This document shows, one piece after another, positions 8,403 to 17,137 of a stretch of 64,000 bases of DNA. The notes under the pieces are model-generated. The model was not told the DNA's origin. It searched no databases and saw only the letters and a list, made by a program, of their open reading frames with translations. The stretch's first letter is position 1. Each line of letters opens with the position of its first letter. The translations under genes and the position numbers were made by a program. The DNA is from Bacteroidota bacterium (GTDB taxonomy: Bacteria > Bacteroidota > Bacteroidia > Chitinophagales > Chitinophagaceae): positions 248,001 through 312,000 of the forward strand of contig JAEZGS010000001.1 in assembly GCA_023437225.1 (NCBI GenBank). Reading direction: 5' to 3'.

Positions 8403-9541
8403 ACCTTTACAAGCTTTTCGGCAGCCTGTATTAATGTTTCATCTTTTTTCGCGAAGCAAAAACGTATCACTGTGTCTGTATTCTCATCCTGGTAAAAAGC
8501 TGATACCGGGATGGTGGCAACACCATATTCTTTTGTAAGCCAGATCGAGAAATCCTTTCCGTTGGCATCACTTATTTCGCTATAATCATAACATTGAAAA
8601 TAGCTTCCCGAACTTTGAATTGCTTTGAACCGTGACGATTTCATCGCATCAAAAAACAGGTCGCGCTTTGACTGCATGAAGTTGCCCAGCTGCATGTATG
8701 AGTCTTTGTTTTGAATGTGTGTAGCCAAGGCAACCTGCGAGGGGGAGTGGGTGGTGAAGCAATTGAATTGATGAACCTTTCGAAATTCAGTCATCATATC
8801 TGCAGGGGCGATGCAATATCCCAACTTCCAGCCGGTACAATGATATACTTTACCAAAGGAAAAGCATGCGAAACTTCTTGATGCAAGTTCAGGATATCGA
8901 AGCACAGATTCATGCTGCAACCCATCGAAGACAAGATGTTCGTACACTTCGTCCGAAAGAATGATTATATCTGTATTGCGAACAATGCTGATCAGTTCCT
9001 GCATGTCTCTTGCTTTCAAAACTGCGCCGGTTGGGTTATGTGGCGAATTGATCATGATCACTCTTGTCTTATCGTTCACTGCACTACGTACAAGTTGCCA
9101 GTCTACGGAATAATCATTGCTGCTAAGTGGTATTCGTACTGCTTTTCCACCATTCAATTCTATGTTCGGTATGTAGCTGTCGTAACACGGTTCAAATACT
9201 ATTACTTCATCACCAATATTAAGTATCGAGGTCAGTGCAGTATAAATTGCATATGTTGCCCCCGGTGTTATTGTGATTTCTCTTTCGGGGTCCAGACGGT
9301 GTTCATAAAGATCATACACTTTCTGAGCAATGGCTTCGCGAAGCGGAACATAGCCATTCATATGAACGTATTGATTGAAACCGTTGTGCATCGCCTTATT
9401 CACAAGATCCATCAGTTCTTCATTCATGTTGAAATCGGGAAATCCCTGTCCAAGGTTTATTGCTTTTGTTTCTGTTGCAAGAGCACTCATTACAGTAAAA
9501 ATGGTAGTGCCTACATTGGGTAGCTTGCTTTTGATCGTCAT
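8399..9541 (-). CDS. PLP-dependent aminotransferase (methionine aminotransferase, YbdL/KAT-like)
   Basis: Fold-type I aminotransferase of 380 residues when started at ATG 9541 (MTIKSKLPNVGTTIF); the longer frame begins at TTG 9574 and adds an unlikely leader. Seen: NLGQGFPDF at the N-terminus, NSPHNPTG, LSDEVYEHL, and the PLP-lysine segment SFGKVYHCTGWKLGY. These match the YbdL/kynurenine aminotransferase clade that transaminates methionine and aromatic residues, often with 2-oxo-4-methylthiobutanoate chemistry. It is divergent from ridA; RidA clears enamine by-products of PLP enzymes, a sensible neighbour. Confidence 0.92.
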   Translation of the reverse strand: MTIKSKLPNVGTTIFTVMSALATETKAINLGQGFPDFNMNEELMDLVNKAMHNGFNQYVHMNGYVPLREAIAQKVYDLYEHRLDPEREITITPGATYAIYTALTSILNIGDEVIVFEPCYDSYIPNIELNGGKAVRIPLSSNDYSVDWQLVRSAVNDKTRVIMINSPHNPTGAVLKARDMQELISIVRNTDIIILSDEVYEHLVFDGLQHESVLRYPELASRSFACFSFGKVYHCTGWKLGYCIAPADMMTEFRKVHQFNCFTTHSPSQVALATHIQNKDSYMQLGNFMQSKRDLFFDAMKSSRFKAIQSSGSYFQCYDYSEISDANGKDFSIWLTKEYGVATIPVSAFYQDENTDTVIRFCFAKKDETLIQAAEKLVKV

Positions 9542-9580
9542 AAAGTAAAAATAGGCTATTCCTGTAGCTGTCAATTCTGC

Positions 9581-9588
9581 TATATTTG
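9581..9588 (+). promoter_or_regulatory. -7 element for ridA-HAD operon
   Basis: TATATTTG, a perfect TAnnTTTG. It lies 1 nt before an in-frame ATG (9590) and 19 nt before ATG 9608, so it decides in favour of the 9608 start for ridA. Confidence 0.65.
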
Positions 9589-9607
9589 AATGCTAACAAA
9601 TCACCTT

Positions 9608-10009
9608 ATGCCAAGACAAAATTTTTCTTCAGGAGCAAAATGGGAAGACATAGTAGGATACAGTCGCGCTGTTCGTGTAGGCAACTTTGTTGAAGTTACC
9701 GGCACTGTTGCGGTGGATGAGAATGGATCGGTAGTTGGCGAGAATGACGCGTATGCGCAGGCGGCATTTATATTTGGTAAGATCGAAAAAGTGTTGAAAC
9801 AGGCCGGTGCTGCCATGCAAGATGTGGTGCGCGTGCGCATGTATGTAACAGACATCAGCAGGTGGGAGGAGTATGGTCGTGCGCATGCCGAATTTTTCAA
9901 GGACATCAAGCCCTGCAATACGATGGTAGAAGTGAGTGCACTGATATCGAGCGAATACCTGGTAGAGATTGAAGTGAGTGCAATCGTTTCTGATCCTAAA
10001 TTTTATTGA
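9608..10009 (+). CDS. RidA/YjgF family protein
   Basis: 133 residues from ATG 9608 (MPRQNFSSGAKWED). The start at 9590 would sit on the promoter. The Rid fold shows the GYSRAVRVGNFVEVTGTV strand, FGKIEKVLKQAGA helix, VVRVRMYVTD strand, and a C-terminal region VEVSAL...LVEIEVSAI. Rid proteins deaminate reactive enamine/imine intermediates from PLP enzymes. This looks like a Rid subgroup with the active-site Arg in VRVRMYV, but the subgroup needs alignment. The HAD gene follows after 5 bp. Confidence 0.9.
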   Translation: MPRQNFSSGAKWEDIVGYSRAVRVGNFVEVTGTVAVDENGSVVGENDAYAQAAFIFGKIEKVLKQAGAAMQDVVRVRMYVTDISRWEEYGRAHAEFFKDIKPCNTMVEVSALISSEYLVEIEVSAIVSDPKFY

Positions 10010-10014
10010 TAGCT

Positions 10015-10617
10015 ATGGCACGAAATACAATCATTTTCGACCTGGGTGGAGTATTGATCGATTGGAACCCGGACTATGTATACAGGACCATTTTTGAAAA
10101 CGATGAACAATTAAAATGGTTTTACGACAACATCTGTACTTCTGATTGGAACGAAGAGCAGGATGCTGGTCGCAGTCTCGCTGCAGCAACAGAAGAACTA
10201 GTAACTAAGTTTCCGGATCATGAAGAGAACATTAGAGCTTTTTATGGCAGATGGGAGGAAATGCTTGGTGGTCCGATAGAGGGCACGGTAGAAATACTTC
10301 GGCAGCTGAAGGAAGGCGGCAGGCATAAATTATATGCACTAACGAATTGGAGCGCAGAAACATTTCCAATTGCATTGCAGCGATATGAGTTCCTTCACTG
10401 GTTTGATGGAAGACTGGTTTCAGGCGAAGAGAAAACCAGGAAGCCCTTTGCTGACATCTATGAAAAATTAGTTTCAAAATTTAATATCGATCCAAACGAC
10501 GCCGTTTACATTGATGACAATGCTCGCAACCTTGCGCCTGCCGCGGATCTTGGCATGGCTGTAATAAGGTTCACGTCTGCTGAACAATTGCAGGAAGAAC
10601 TTAACAATGTGCTGTGA
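10015..10617 (+). CDS. HAD-superfamily hydrolase (YihX-like, subfamily IA)
   Basis: 200 residues from ATG 10015; the 10006 TTG would overlap the ridA stop. Motif I is FDLGGVLIDW with nucleophile Asp9 but Gly at +2 where many phosphatases have Asp, as in YihX and haloacid dehalogenases. Motif II is ALTNWS, the motif III Lys lies in GEEKTRKP, and motif IV is YIDDNARN. A cap domain lies at ~15-85. The substrate is probably a small phosphorylated metabolite; it cannot be named from sequence. Confidence 0.9.
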   Translation: MARNTIIFDLGGVLIDWNPDYVYRTIFENDEQLKWFYDNICTSDWNEEQDAGRSLAAATEELVTKFPDHEENIRAFYGRWEEMLGGPIEGTVEILRQLKEGGRHKLYALTNWSAETFPIALQRYEFLHWFDGRLVSGEEKTRKPFADIYEKLVSKFNIDPNDAVYIDDNARNLAPAADLGMAVIRFTSAEQLQEELNNVL

Positions 10618-10684
10618 ATACGTTATAAATACACTAACAGAAGTACCGCCTCGTTTTTATTATCTTACTGAATAACAGAAACTA

Positions 10685-10691
10685 AAGGAGG
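10685..10691 (+). promoter_or_regulatory. Strong Shine-Dalgarno of the lipoprotein gene
   Basis: AAGGAGG, 5 nt before ATG 10697. A full SD is uncommon in Bacteroidota and fixes this start. Confidence 0.7.
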
Positions 10692-10696
10692 TACCT

Positions 10697-11863
10697 ATGA
10701 GCCTTAAGCAGCTAACAATTGTTGCACTCTCAATAACAATCCTGGCGTCCTGCGGGGGGTCAAAAAAGTTCCAGGCATCTGTAACCGAGGACAGATCACT
10801 ATTTGCGGCCATCAATGAACTGAACAAAAGACCCAACAATCAAAAGGCGGTGACAGATCTGAAGGCGTTGTACACAAATGCAGTTCAACGTCATGAAGAT
10901 GCAATCGATGCATATAAAGAGAGTCGCGATGAAAATCGTTTTGATCTGATGCTGCAGCGATTGAATGCATTGCAAAATATCTATAGTGCGATACAGGCCA
11001 CGCCCGCAGCGATCTCTGTGGTCAGGCCGCGCAGCTACGAAAGAGATATCCAACAGGTAAAGGAAGTTGCGGCAGAATATTTTTATGAGAAGGGCCGCGA
11101 CTTTTTAGACCGCGATGGTCGGGAAAACGCACTGGAAGCATACGCTGCTTTTAAACAATCCAGCCGTTACATATCGTCTTATAAAGATGCCAGACAACTT
11201 ATTCAGAAAGCCTACGATCGCGGTGTGATAACGGTAGTGGTGAATCCATTGGAAGAAGGCCGGATCGGTTTTTCCAGCATGGGTTCGTTTGGAGCAGATT
11301 TCCGATACAGGCCCGAAGACTATCAACAAAGTCTTGCAAGAGATCTAGATGCCCGAAATGCGGATGATGACAGGCCTGCAAGGTTTCTTACCGATCGGCA
11401 GGCGCGTCGCGACAGGATCCAGCCGGATTGGGAAATAAATATAGCGTGGCGAAGTCTTGATGGACGACTGATGCAGCCGACACGTTCTTCGCGACAGGTT
11501 TCAAAAAGTATTCAGATCGGTTCTGATACGGCTGGGAAGCCCGTCTATCGCACAGTTTATGCAACCCTGCAGGTAGTGCAGCAAACTTTCCTGGTGCGGG
11601 GCGATATCGAATATGAAGTAAGAGATCTCGAGCAGCGCAGGAATGTCGACTATGGCTCCGTTAGCGACGACGTAGAGTGGAGAGAAAGTTACGCTACCTA
11701 TTCGGGCGATTCGCGTGCATTGAGCGACCAGGATTGGGCATTGATCAATAATGCAAATGCTCAGAACCGGGCGTTAAGTCCTACAAGAGGAGACATCATG
11801 AGTGAACTGATGCGGGAGCTATACCCGAATCTGCGATCGAGGATCGAACGGAATTTCCGCTGA
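10697..11863 (+). CDS. Lipoprotein of unknown function with helical repeat N-terminus
   Basis: 388 residues. The signal peptide ends in a lipobox LASCGGS (Cys19), giving an outer-membrane lipoprotein. Residues ~25-165 are alpha-helical and TPR-like (NELNKRPNNQKAVTDLKALY, FYEKGRDFLDRDGRENALEAYAAFKQS); residues ~170-330 look beta-rich and the tail is Arg-rich. I do not recognise a named family. A strong SD drives it. Possibly an envelope assembly factor, but that is a guess. Confidence 0.85.
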   Translation: MSLKQLTIVALSITILASCGGSKKFQASVTEDRSLFAAINELNKRPNNQKAVTDLKALYTNAVQRHEDAIDAYKESRDENRFDLMLQRLNALQNIYSAIQATPAAISVVRPRSYERDIQQVKEVAAEYFYEKGRDFLDRDGRENALEAYAAFKQSSRYISSYKDARQLIQKAYDRGVITVVVNPLEEGRIGFSSMGSFGADFRYRPEDYQQSLARDLDARNADDDRPARFLTDRQARRDRIQPDWEINIAWRSLDGRLMQPTRSSRQVSKSIQIGSDTAGKPVYRTVYATLQVVQQTFLVRGDIEYEVRDLEQRRNVDYGSVSDDVEWRESYATYSGDSRALSDQDWALINNANAQNRALSPTRGDIMSELMRELYPNLRSRIERNFR

Positions 11864-11900
11864 TTTGACCTACAAATCCGGAGAAAAGGATGAGATAACA

Positions 11901-11944
11901 AGAAGTGAAGGTGAAGTGAAGGAGAAGTGAAGGAGAAGTGAAGG
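11901..11944 (+). repeat. 11-bp tandem array (4 units)
   Basis: Four units: AGAAGTGAAGG, TGAAGTGAAGG, AGAAGTGAAGG, AGAAGTGAAGG. It lies between the convergent ends of the lipoprotein gene (11,863) and feoB (11,961). Confidence 0.85.
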
Positions 11945-11960
11945 AGAGTGGTCTGAAATA

Positions 11961-14084
11961 CTATTTAAAAAGAACATATACCAGCCAGCTCATCACATAG
12001 GCAAGGAATGTCATGTAAGCCAGTTGGATCATGGGCCATTTCCAGCTTCGCGTTTCCCGCTTCACTACTGCAAGGGTACTCATGCATTGCATCGCAAACA
12101 CATAGAATACCATCAGGGCGAGTCCCGTAGCAAGAGTGTATACTTTAGATCCATCGGGTCTTGTAGCCGATTGCAGTCGTTCCCGAAGCATGGGACTTTC
12201 CCCGCTACCATCGTCTTCGACGCTATAAAGAGTTGCCATCGTTCCTACAAAAACTTCACGCGCGGCAAAGGAGGTAACTATCGCGATACCAATTTTCCAA
12301 TCGAATCCCAACGGCTCGATTAGGGGCTCAATGGATCTGCCCATAATGCCGGCATAGGATTGAGCAAGTTTCTCGCTTCCTTTTTGTCGCTCGAGTTCCT
12401 GTGTATTTCCAGGGTTCTGGGATATGAGTTGGTCGAATTTCGTCTCAACAGATTGCATCCTCTCTGGCGGACCATACGAGCTTAGTGCCCAAAGTATAAG
12501 GCTGATCACCATGATGATCTTGCCCGCATCGAATACGAAGATCTTTGCCTTGTTTACCATCGTCATACCAATGTTTTTCCATCGGGGAGAGCGATATACG
12601 GGAAGTTCGAGGATGAAGAAACTTTTTTCTTTTATGTTGATGAACCACTTGGCAACATAGGAAACAATCAGAGCCATCACCAGTCCCAGCAGGTAAAGTC
12701 CCATCATTACCAGTCCCTGCAGACTGAAAAACCCAAGCAGGAATTTCTTTGGAATCACGAGCCCGACGAGAATGGTATAAACCGGCAACCTCGCACTGCA
12801 ACTCATTAAGGGAGTAACAAGAATTGTCAAAAGTCGCTCCTTGGTGTTTTCGATGCTGCGTGCGCTCATTATGGCGGGCACCGCGCAGGCAAATCCGCTG
12901 ATCATGGGCATCACACTTTTTCCGTTCAATCCAACCTTCCGCATGAGCTTATCGGTAAGGAACGATATGCGGGCCATGTAGCCGGTGTCTTCAAGGACGG
13001 TGATTAGTCCAAACAGGATCATGATCTGGGGAACGAAAACAAGGATTCCGCTAAGTCCGGCGAGTATTCCGTTGGTGAACAGATCCGACCACCAGGCGTT
13101 TGGTAAGGTTGTGCTGAACCAGCCGCTGGTTTCCGCGAAGATCCATTCAATAGCAATCATGGGATATTCGGCCAGCCAGAATATGCTTTGAAACAGCATG
13201 AATAAGACAACCAGTAAAATGAGGTATCCCCAGGTACGATGAAGTAGAATGTTATCCAGTTTCTCGGTAAACAGGCTTTTCTTAAGAGCCGACGGTTCGG
13301 AAACCGAATTTTTCAGGATGTGCGAAATGCGCTGGTATCGTTGCAGGATCTCTTCAGCCTGAACTTTGGTGTGGTTGAATGTGGTCGCTTCTTCGATCGA
13401 TTCAATATGCTCCTGCATCTGAGGGTGCAGGTTGAATGATTCGTGGTTGATCAGGTAATGGATCGCTTTATAATTACTAATGTTCGGGATCAGACCCTGC
13501 ACTCGATCGATTGCCTTTCCAGCAAGTGGTTCAAAATCCACAAAGTCCCTTGCATGAGCAAGAGCCAGGGAGTTAACGCGGTATTCAATAGCCTTTTTAA
13601 GGGCAGTAATGCCTTTGTTTTTACGCGGATTTATCGGGATGATAGGAACGCCCAACTCGCGCTCCAGCGCCGGCACGTCGATGTCGATCCCTTTATGACG
13701 GGCAATGTCCATCATCGTGAGGGCAACTACGATCGGTATCTTGAGGTCAATGATCTGGGAAACGAACAGCAGGTTACGTTTAAGGTTGCTGGCATCGGCC
13801 ACGAGTACCACCAGGTCAGGAGTTACCTCTGTATCCTGTCCGATAAGTACCTTATATGCTACCCATTCGTCGGCTCTGCGCGGATACAAACTGTAAGTTC
13901 CGGGCAAATCGATGACAGTAGCATTCAATTGATCGCCGAGACGGGCACTGCCCACCTTTTTGTCAACTGTAACACCGGGGAAATTTCCTACTTTCTGGTT
14001 TAGTCCTGTCAGGTTATTGAACAGAGAACTTTTTCCACAATTAGGGTTACCGACTAACGCTATTTGAATACTTCTCGCTGACAC
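11961..14084 (-). CDS. feoB: Ferrous iron transporter FeoB
   Basis: 707 residues from GTG 14084; a TTG nine bases upstream lies inside the promoter. The N-terminal G domain shows G1 GNPNCGKSS, G3 DLPGTYSLYP and a VVALTMMD segment standing in for the G4 motif. A helical GDI-like region (~165-265) follows, then a polytopic membrane domain with two Gate regions (SCSARLPVY and its counterpart). It imports Fe(II) across the inner membrane with GTP hydrolysis. No FeoA-like SH3 protein is adjacent or fused. Iron control is likely, but no Fur box could be assigned by eye. Confidence 0.95.
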   Translation of the reverse strand: MSARSIQIALVGNPNCGKSSLFNNLTGLNQKVGNFPGVTVDKKVGSARLGDQLNATVIDLPGTYSLYPRRADEWVAYKVLIGQDTEVTPDLVVLVADASNLKRNLLFVSQIIDLKIPIVVALTMMDIARHKGIDIDVPALERELGVPIIPINPRKNKGITALKKAIEYRVNSLALAHARDFVDFEPLAGKAIDRVQGLIPNISNYKAIHYLINHESFNLHPQMQEHIESIEEATTFNHTKVQAEEILQRYQRISHILKNSVSEPSALKKSLFTEKLDNILLHRTWGYLILLVVLFMLFQSIFWLAEYPMIAIEWIFAETSGWFSTTLPNAWWSDLFTNGILAGLSGILVFVPQIMILFGLITVLEDTGYMARISFLTDKLMRKVGLNGKSVMPMISGFACAVPAIMSARSIENTKERLLTILVTPLMSCSARLPVYTILVGLVIPKKFLLGFFSLQGLVMMGLYLLGLVMALIVSYVAKWFINIKEKSFFILELPVYRSPRWKNIGMTMVNKAKIFVFDAGKIIMVISLILWALSSYGPPERMQSVETKFDQLISQNPGNTQELERQKGSEKLAQSYAGIMGRSIEPLIEPLGFDWKIGIAIVTSFAAREVFVGTMATLYSVEDDGSGESPMLRERLQSATRPDGSKVYTLATGLALMVFYVFAMQCMSTLAVVKRETRSWKWPMIQLAYMTFLAYVMSWLVYVLFK

Positions 14085-14090
14085 AATTGG

Positions 14091-14098
14091 CAAAAGTA
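14091..14098 (-). promoter_or_regulatory. -7 element for feoB
   Basis: TACTTTTG on the minus strand, a perfect TAnnTTTG, 6 nt before the GTG at 14084. This spacing suggests a leaderless feoB mRNA. Confidence 0.55.
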
Positions 14099-14153
14099 TA
14101 GATATCCAAACAGCAGGGTTTACGAATTGAGTAAAATTTAGCAGAGTTCAGAA

Positions 14154-15134
14154 TCAAACTCTGTTTTGGGGCACCTTGCCCTCTTCGAACTCCTTCAGGT
14201 TATCATAAGTAACAAGGGCGATTTGCGTCAGCGCCTCATCGGTAAAAAATCCCTGGTGCGATGTAATGAGTACATTGGGGAAGCTCATGAGTCGCATGAT
14301 CACATCATCTTCAATGATCCTTTCGGATAAATTATGGTAGAAAAGCTTCTCTTCCTGTTCGTACACATCTATTCCCAGGTATCCCAGGTGGCTGTTTTTA
14401 AGAGAATTTATTACTGCGTGGGTATTGACCAGCGGACCGCGACTGGTATTTATCAGCATGGAACCCTTTTTCATCATGGCCAGGGTTTCATCGTTGATCA
14501 GGTGGTGAGTTTGGGGGGTTAAAGGACAGTGTAACGAGACAATATCGCATTGCGGCAGGAGATGAACGAGCGGCAGGTATTCTACGCCCTTATCCTCCAG
14601 TTCGCGATTCGACATCACATCAAATGCAAGCACACGACAACCGAATCCCAGCATGATTTCGGCGAATACGATCCCGATCTTGCCGGTGCCGATTACGCCT
14701 ACTGTTTTGCCGTACAGATCGAATCCCGTCAGCTTTTCCAATGAGAAATTACCCTCGCGGACCCTGTTGTATGCCTTATGCGTTTTTCGGTTGAGCGTAA
14801 GGATCAAGGCAACAGCATGTTCCGCCACTGCGTGTGGTGAATATGCAGGAACCCGCACTACCTGTATGCCCAGTTCGGAGGCTGCCGGAAGATCTACGTT
14901 ATTATATCCAGCACAGCGGAGGGCTATCAATTTAATGCCGTGAGAGGATAACGCTTCCATCACATCGCGATCCAGCATATCATTAACGAAGGCACAAACG
15001 GCGAGACTGCCTTTGGCTAATTCGGCAGTTTTTGCGGTAAGTGGTGCCGAGAAAAATTCGAGCTGATAACCGGGATTGTATTTCCTGAAATATTCCTTGT
15101 CGTAGGATTGAGTCGAAAAGAAAGAGATTTTCAT
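14154..15134 (-). CDS. D-2-hydroxyacid dehydrogenase (D-lactate dehydrogenase-like)
   Basis: 326 residues. The N-terminal catalytic half is split around a Rossmann domain with the NAD loop GVIGTGKIG. Active-site Arg lies in INTSRGPLVN, the following Glu in the GIDVYEQEE region, and the acid-base His in LITSHQGFFTDEA. The start MKISFFSTQSYDKEYF and overall layout match the LdhA-type D-lactate dehydrogenases, which reduce pyruvate to D-lactate. It lies near no obvious partner and is divergent from asnS; the AckA/Pta pair at the far end also serves fermentation. Confidence 0.92.
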   Translation of the reverse strand: MKISFFSTQSYDKEYFRKYNPGYQLEFFSAPLTAKTAELAKGSLAVCAFVNDMLDRDVMEALSSHGIKLIALRCAGYNNVDLPAASELGIQVVRVPAYSPHAVAEHAVALILTLNRKTHKAYNRVREGNFSLEKLTGFDLYGKTVGVIGTGKIGIVFAEIMLGFGCRVLAFDVMSNRELEDKGVEYLPLVHLLPQCDIVSLHCPLTPQTHHLINDETLAMMKKGSMLINTSRGPLVNTHAVINSLKNSHLGYLGIDVYEQEEKLFYHNLSERIIEDDVIMRLMSFPNVLITSHQGFFTDEALTQIALVTYDNLKEFEEGKVPQNRV

Positions 15135-15177
15135 ATGTATAAAGTTGCTTCTTAATTATGATACTTTTTTTATCTGC

Positions 15178-15185
15178 TATCTTTG
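15178..15185 (+). promoter_or_regulatory. -7 element for asnS
   Basis: TATCTTTG, a perfect TAnnTTTG, ending 18 nt before ATG 15204. It overlaps the in-frame TTG at 15183, so that upstream start is excluded. Confidence 0.65.
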
Positions 15186-15203
15186 CGCCACAAATTTTTT
15201 CAT

Positions 15204-16640
15204 ATGTTCAATAACAGGGTAAAGGTTAAAGAGTTGCTTGCATACGAGCCACAGGAGCAGGAAGTAACTGTAATGGGATGGGTAAGAACTTTCCGGAATA
15301 ATCAATTTATTGCATTGAATGACGGATCGACGAATACCAATCTCCAGGTGGTTGTTGGGTTGGGCATGCTTGATGACGATACCCTGAAAAGAATTACTAC
15401 GAACGCTTCACTTAAAGTCACAGGAAATGTGATTCCCTCATTAGGGAAGGGTCAAAGACTGGAACTTCGTGCAAGTAAACTTGAGATACTTGGAGACAGC
15501 GATGCTGAGAAGTATCCTCTGCAGCCTAAAGAGCATAGCCTGGAATTCTTAAGAGAGATTGCGCATTTAAGATTTAGAACAAATACGTTTGGTTCGGTAT
15601 TTCGCGTTCGGCACTCCCTTGCATTCGCGATCCATAAGTTCTTCAATGAAAAGGGGTTTGTGTATATGCATACACCCATAATTACAGCAAGCGACGCCGA
15701 GGGCGCGGGCGAAATGTTCAGGGTTACTACTCTGCCATTCGATAATCCACCAAGGAATGAAGACGGATCAATAAATTTCAGGGAAGATTTTTTTGGGCGA
15801 TCAACCAACCTCACTGTGAGCGGACAACTTGAAGGGGAACTGGCGGCGATGGCGTTCAGTGAGATCTACACATTCGGACCAACTTTCAGGGCGGAGAATT
15901 CAAACACGGCTCGACACCTGGCGGAGTTTTGGATGATCGAACCCGAGATGGCCTTTTGTGACATTGATGACAATATGAACCTCGCGGAGGAATTCATTCA
16001 ATATTTGATTCGGTACGCGATGGAACACAACCGCGAAGACCTTGAGTTTTTGGCACAGCGATTACAAAAAGAGGAAAGCAAGCTGCCGCAAAACCAGCGT
16101 TCTGAAATGGGGTTGATAGAGAAACTGGAGTTTGTGCTTAATAATAAATTTGAGCGCATCACGTATACAGAAGCAATAGATATCCTGTTACAATCACCTG
16201 CATATAAAAAGAAGAAATTCCAGTACGATGTTAAGTGGGGAATTGATATGCAAAGTGAACATGAGCGCTATCTTGTCGAGAAGCATTTTAAGAAACCGGT
16301 AATCGTAACAAATTATCCAAAGGACATTAAGGCGTTTTACATGCGTCAGAATGAAGACGGTAAGACCGTTGCAGCGATGGATATCCTTGCGCCCGGCATT
16401 GGCGAGATCGTTGGAGGGTCCCAACGCGAGGAAAGACTTGATGTATTATTAGACCGGATGAAGGAAATGAATGTTCCGGCTGAGGAGTTATGGTGGTATC
16501 TCGATACAAGAAGGTTCGGCTCTGTACCGCATGCCGGATTTGGACTTGGATTTGAGCGACTCGTATTATTCGTTACAGGCATGACAAATATCCGTGATGT
16601 TATTGCATTTCCGCGGACGCCGAAGACTGCAGAGTTTTAA
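15204..16640 (+). CDS. asnS: Asparaginyl-tRNA synthetase
   Basis: 478 residues from ATG 15204. An OB-fold anticodon-binding domain comes first (about 1-110: VTVMGWVRTFRNNQFIALNDGS), then the class IIb catalytic core with motif 2 TFGPTFRAENSNTARHLAEFWMIEPE split across two stretches, a DRM/MKEM helix, and motif 3 GFGLGFERLVLFVTG. It charges tRNA-Asn with asparagine, so this organism does not rely only on the indirect GatCAB route. An insertion (~275-340) with KEESKLPQNQRS is typical of bacterial AsnS. The promoter fixes the start. Confidence 0.97.
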   Translation: MFNNRVKVKELLAYEPQEQEVTVMGWVRTFRNNQFIALNDGSTNTNLQVVVGLGMLDDDTLKRITTNASLKVTGNVIPSLGKGQRLELRASKLEILGDSDAEKYPLQPKEHSLEFLREIAHLRFRTNTFGSVFRVRHSLAFAIHKFFNEKGFVYMHTPIITASDAEGAGEMFRVTTLPFDNPPRNEDGSINFREDFFGRSTNLTVSGQLEGELAAMAFSEIYTFGPTFRAENSNTARHLAEFWMIEPEMAFCDIDDNMNLAEEFIQYLIRYAMEHNREDLEFLAQRLQKEESKLPQNQRSEMGLIEKLEFVLNNKFERITYTEAIDILLQSPAYKKKKFQYDVKWGIDMQSEHERYLVEKHFKKPVIVTNYPKDIKAFYMRQNEDGKTVAAMDILAPGIGEIVGGSQREERLDVLLDRMKEMNVPAEELWWYLDTRRFGSVPHAGFGLGFERLVLFVTGMTNIRDVIAFPRTPKTAEF

Positions 16641-17137
16641 ATGTGTGCATTGAATGCATTTCAGTTTTAATTTATTGTATTGATATTATAAGAGGGATTT
16701 TACTCTTGTCACTAGTAAGATGCGCTCGTATGTTTACGAATATAGAATGTAAATGTACGGGCGCGTTTGTCGTAATAGCTCCAAATTTTTTCATTGATAA
16801 GGCACGAAGCTACTGCGAGATAATTATTTCATAGACAGTTGCCCTTTGTCGAAACGCAGTTCCATAAATGATTTTAGTCAACATAATAAAGGACCATCTT
16901 ATCCTTTAATTGATATTGGTCAACTTATTGACACTGTTTCAACATTTTTGTTTCATAATGCGCTAGTAATCAAAAATTAATTATTGGAGTACGTAATATA
17001 ATTATCTACGCTTACGTTTAGGGAAAGCATTTTTAGTAATTTGCATTGAGTTTGAGTAGAAATTCCTACTAGTTAATTTACGATTGTAGAGTTTCACTCC
17101 GATTTTGTCCAGATCTAAACCCTTTAAAAAGCCAAGC
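16641..17137 (+). other. 497-bp AT-rich gene-free spacer
   Basis: No convincing coding frame. A small hairpin TGCATT-G-AATGCA just after the asnS stop (followed by TTTCAG TTTTAATTT) may terminate asnS weakly. The rest is unusually A+T rich compared with its neighbours and presumably holds the promoter of the secreted-protein cluster, though no full TTG/TAnnTTTG pair was found. A 63-codon open frame at 16,643 is low in complexity and is not called. Confidence 0.6.

Noticed and set aside
8912..9523. 203-codon open frame opposite the aminotransferase
   Set aside because: Antisense shadow of a well-conserved gene; Cys/Tyr/Ile-rich composition and no homology.
13443..14003. 186-codon open frame opposite feoB
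   Set aside because: Antisense shadow of the FeoB G domain.
16643..16834. 63-codon frame after asnS
   Set aside because: AT-rich, Ile/Cys-rich, no start signals or recognisable features.
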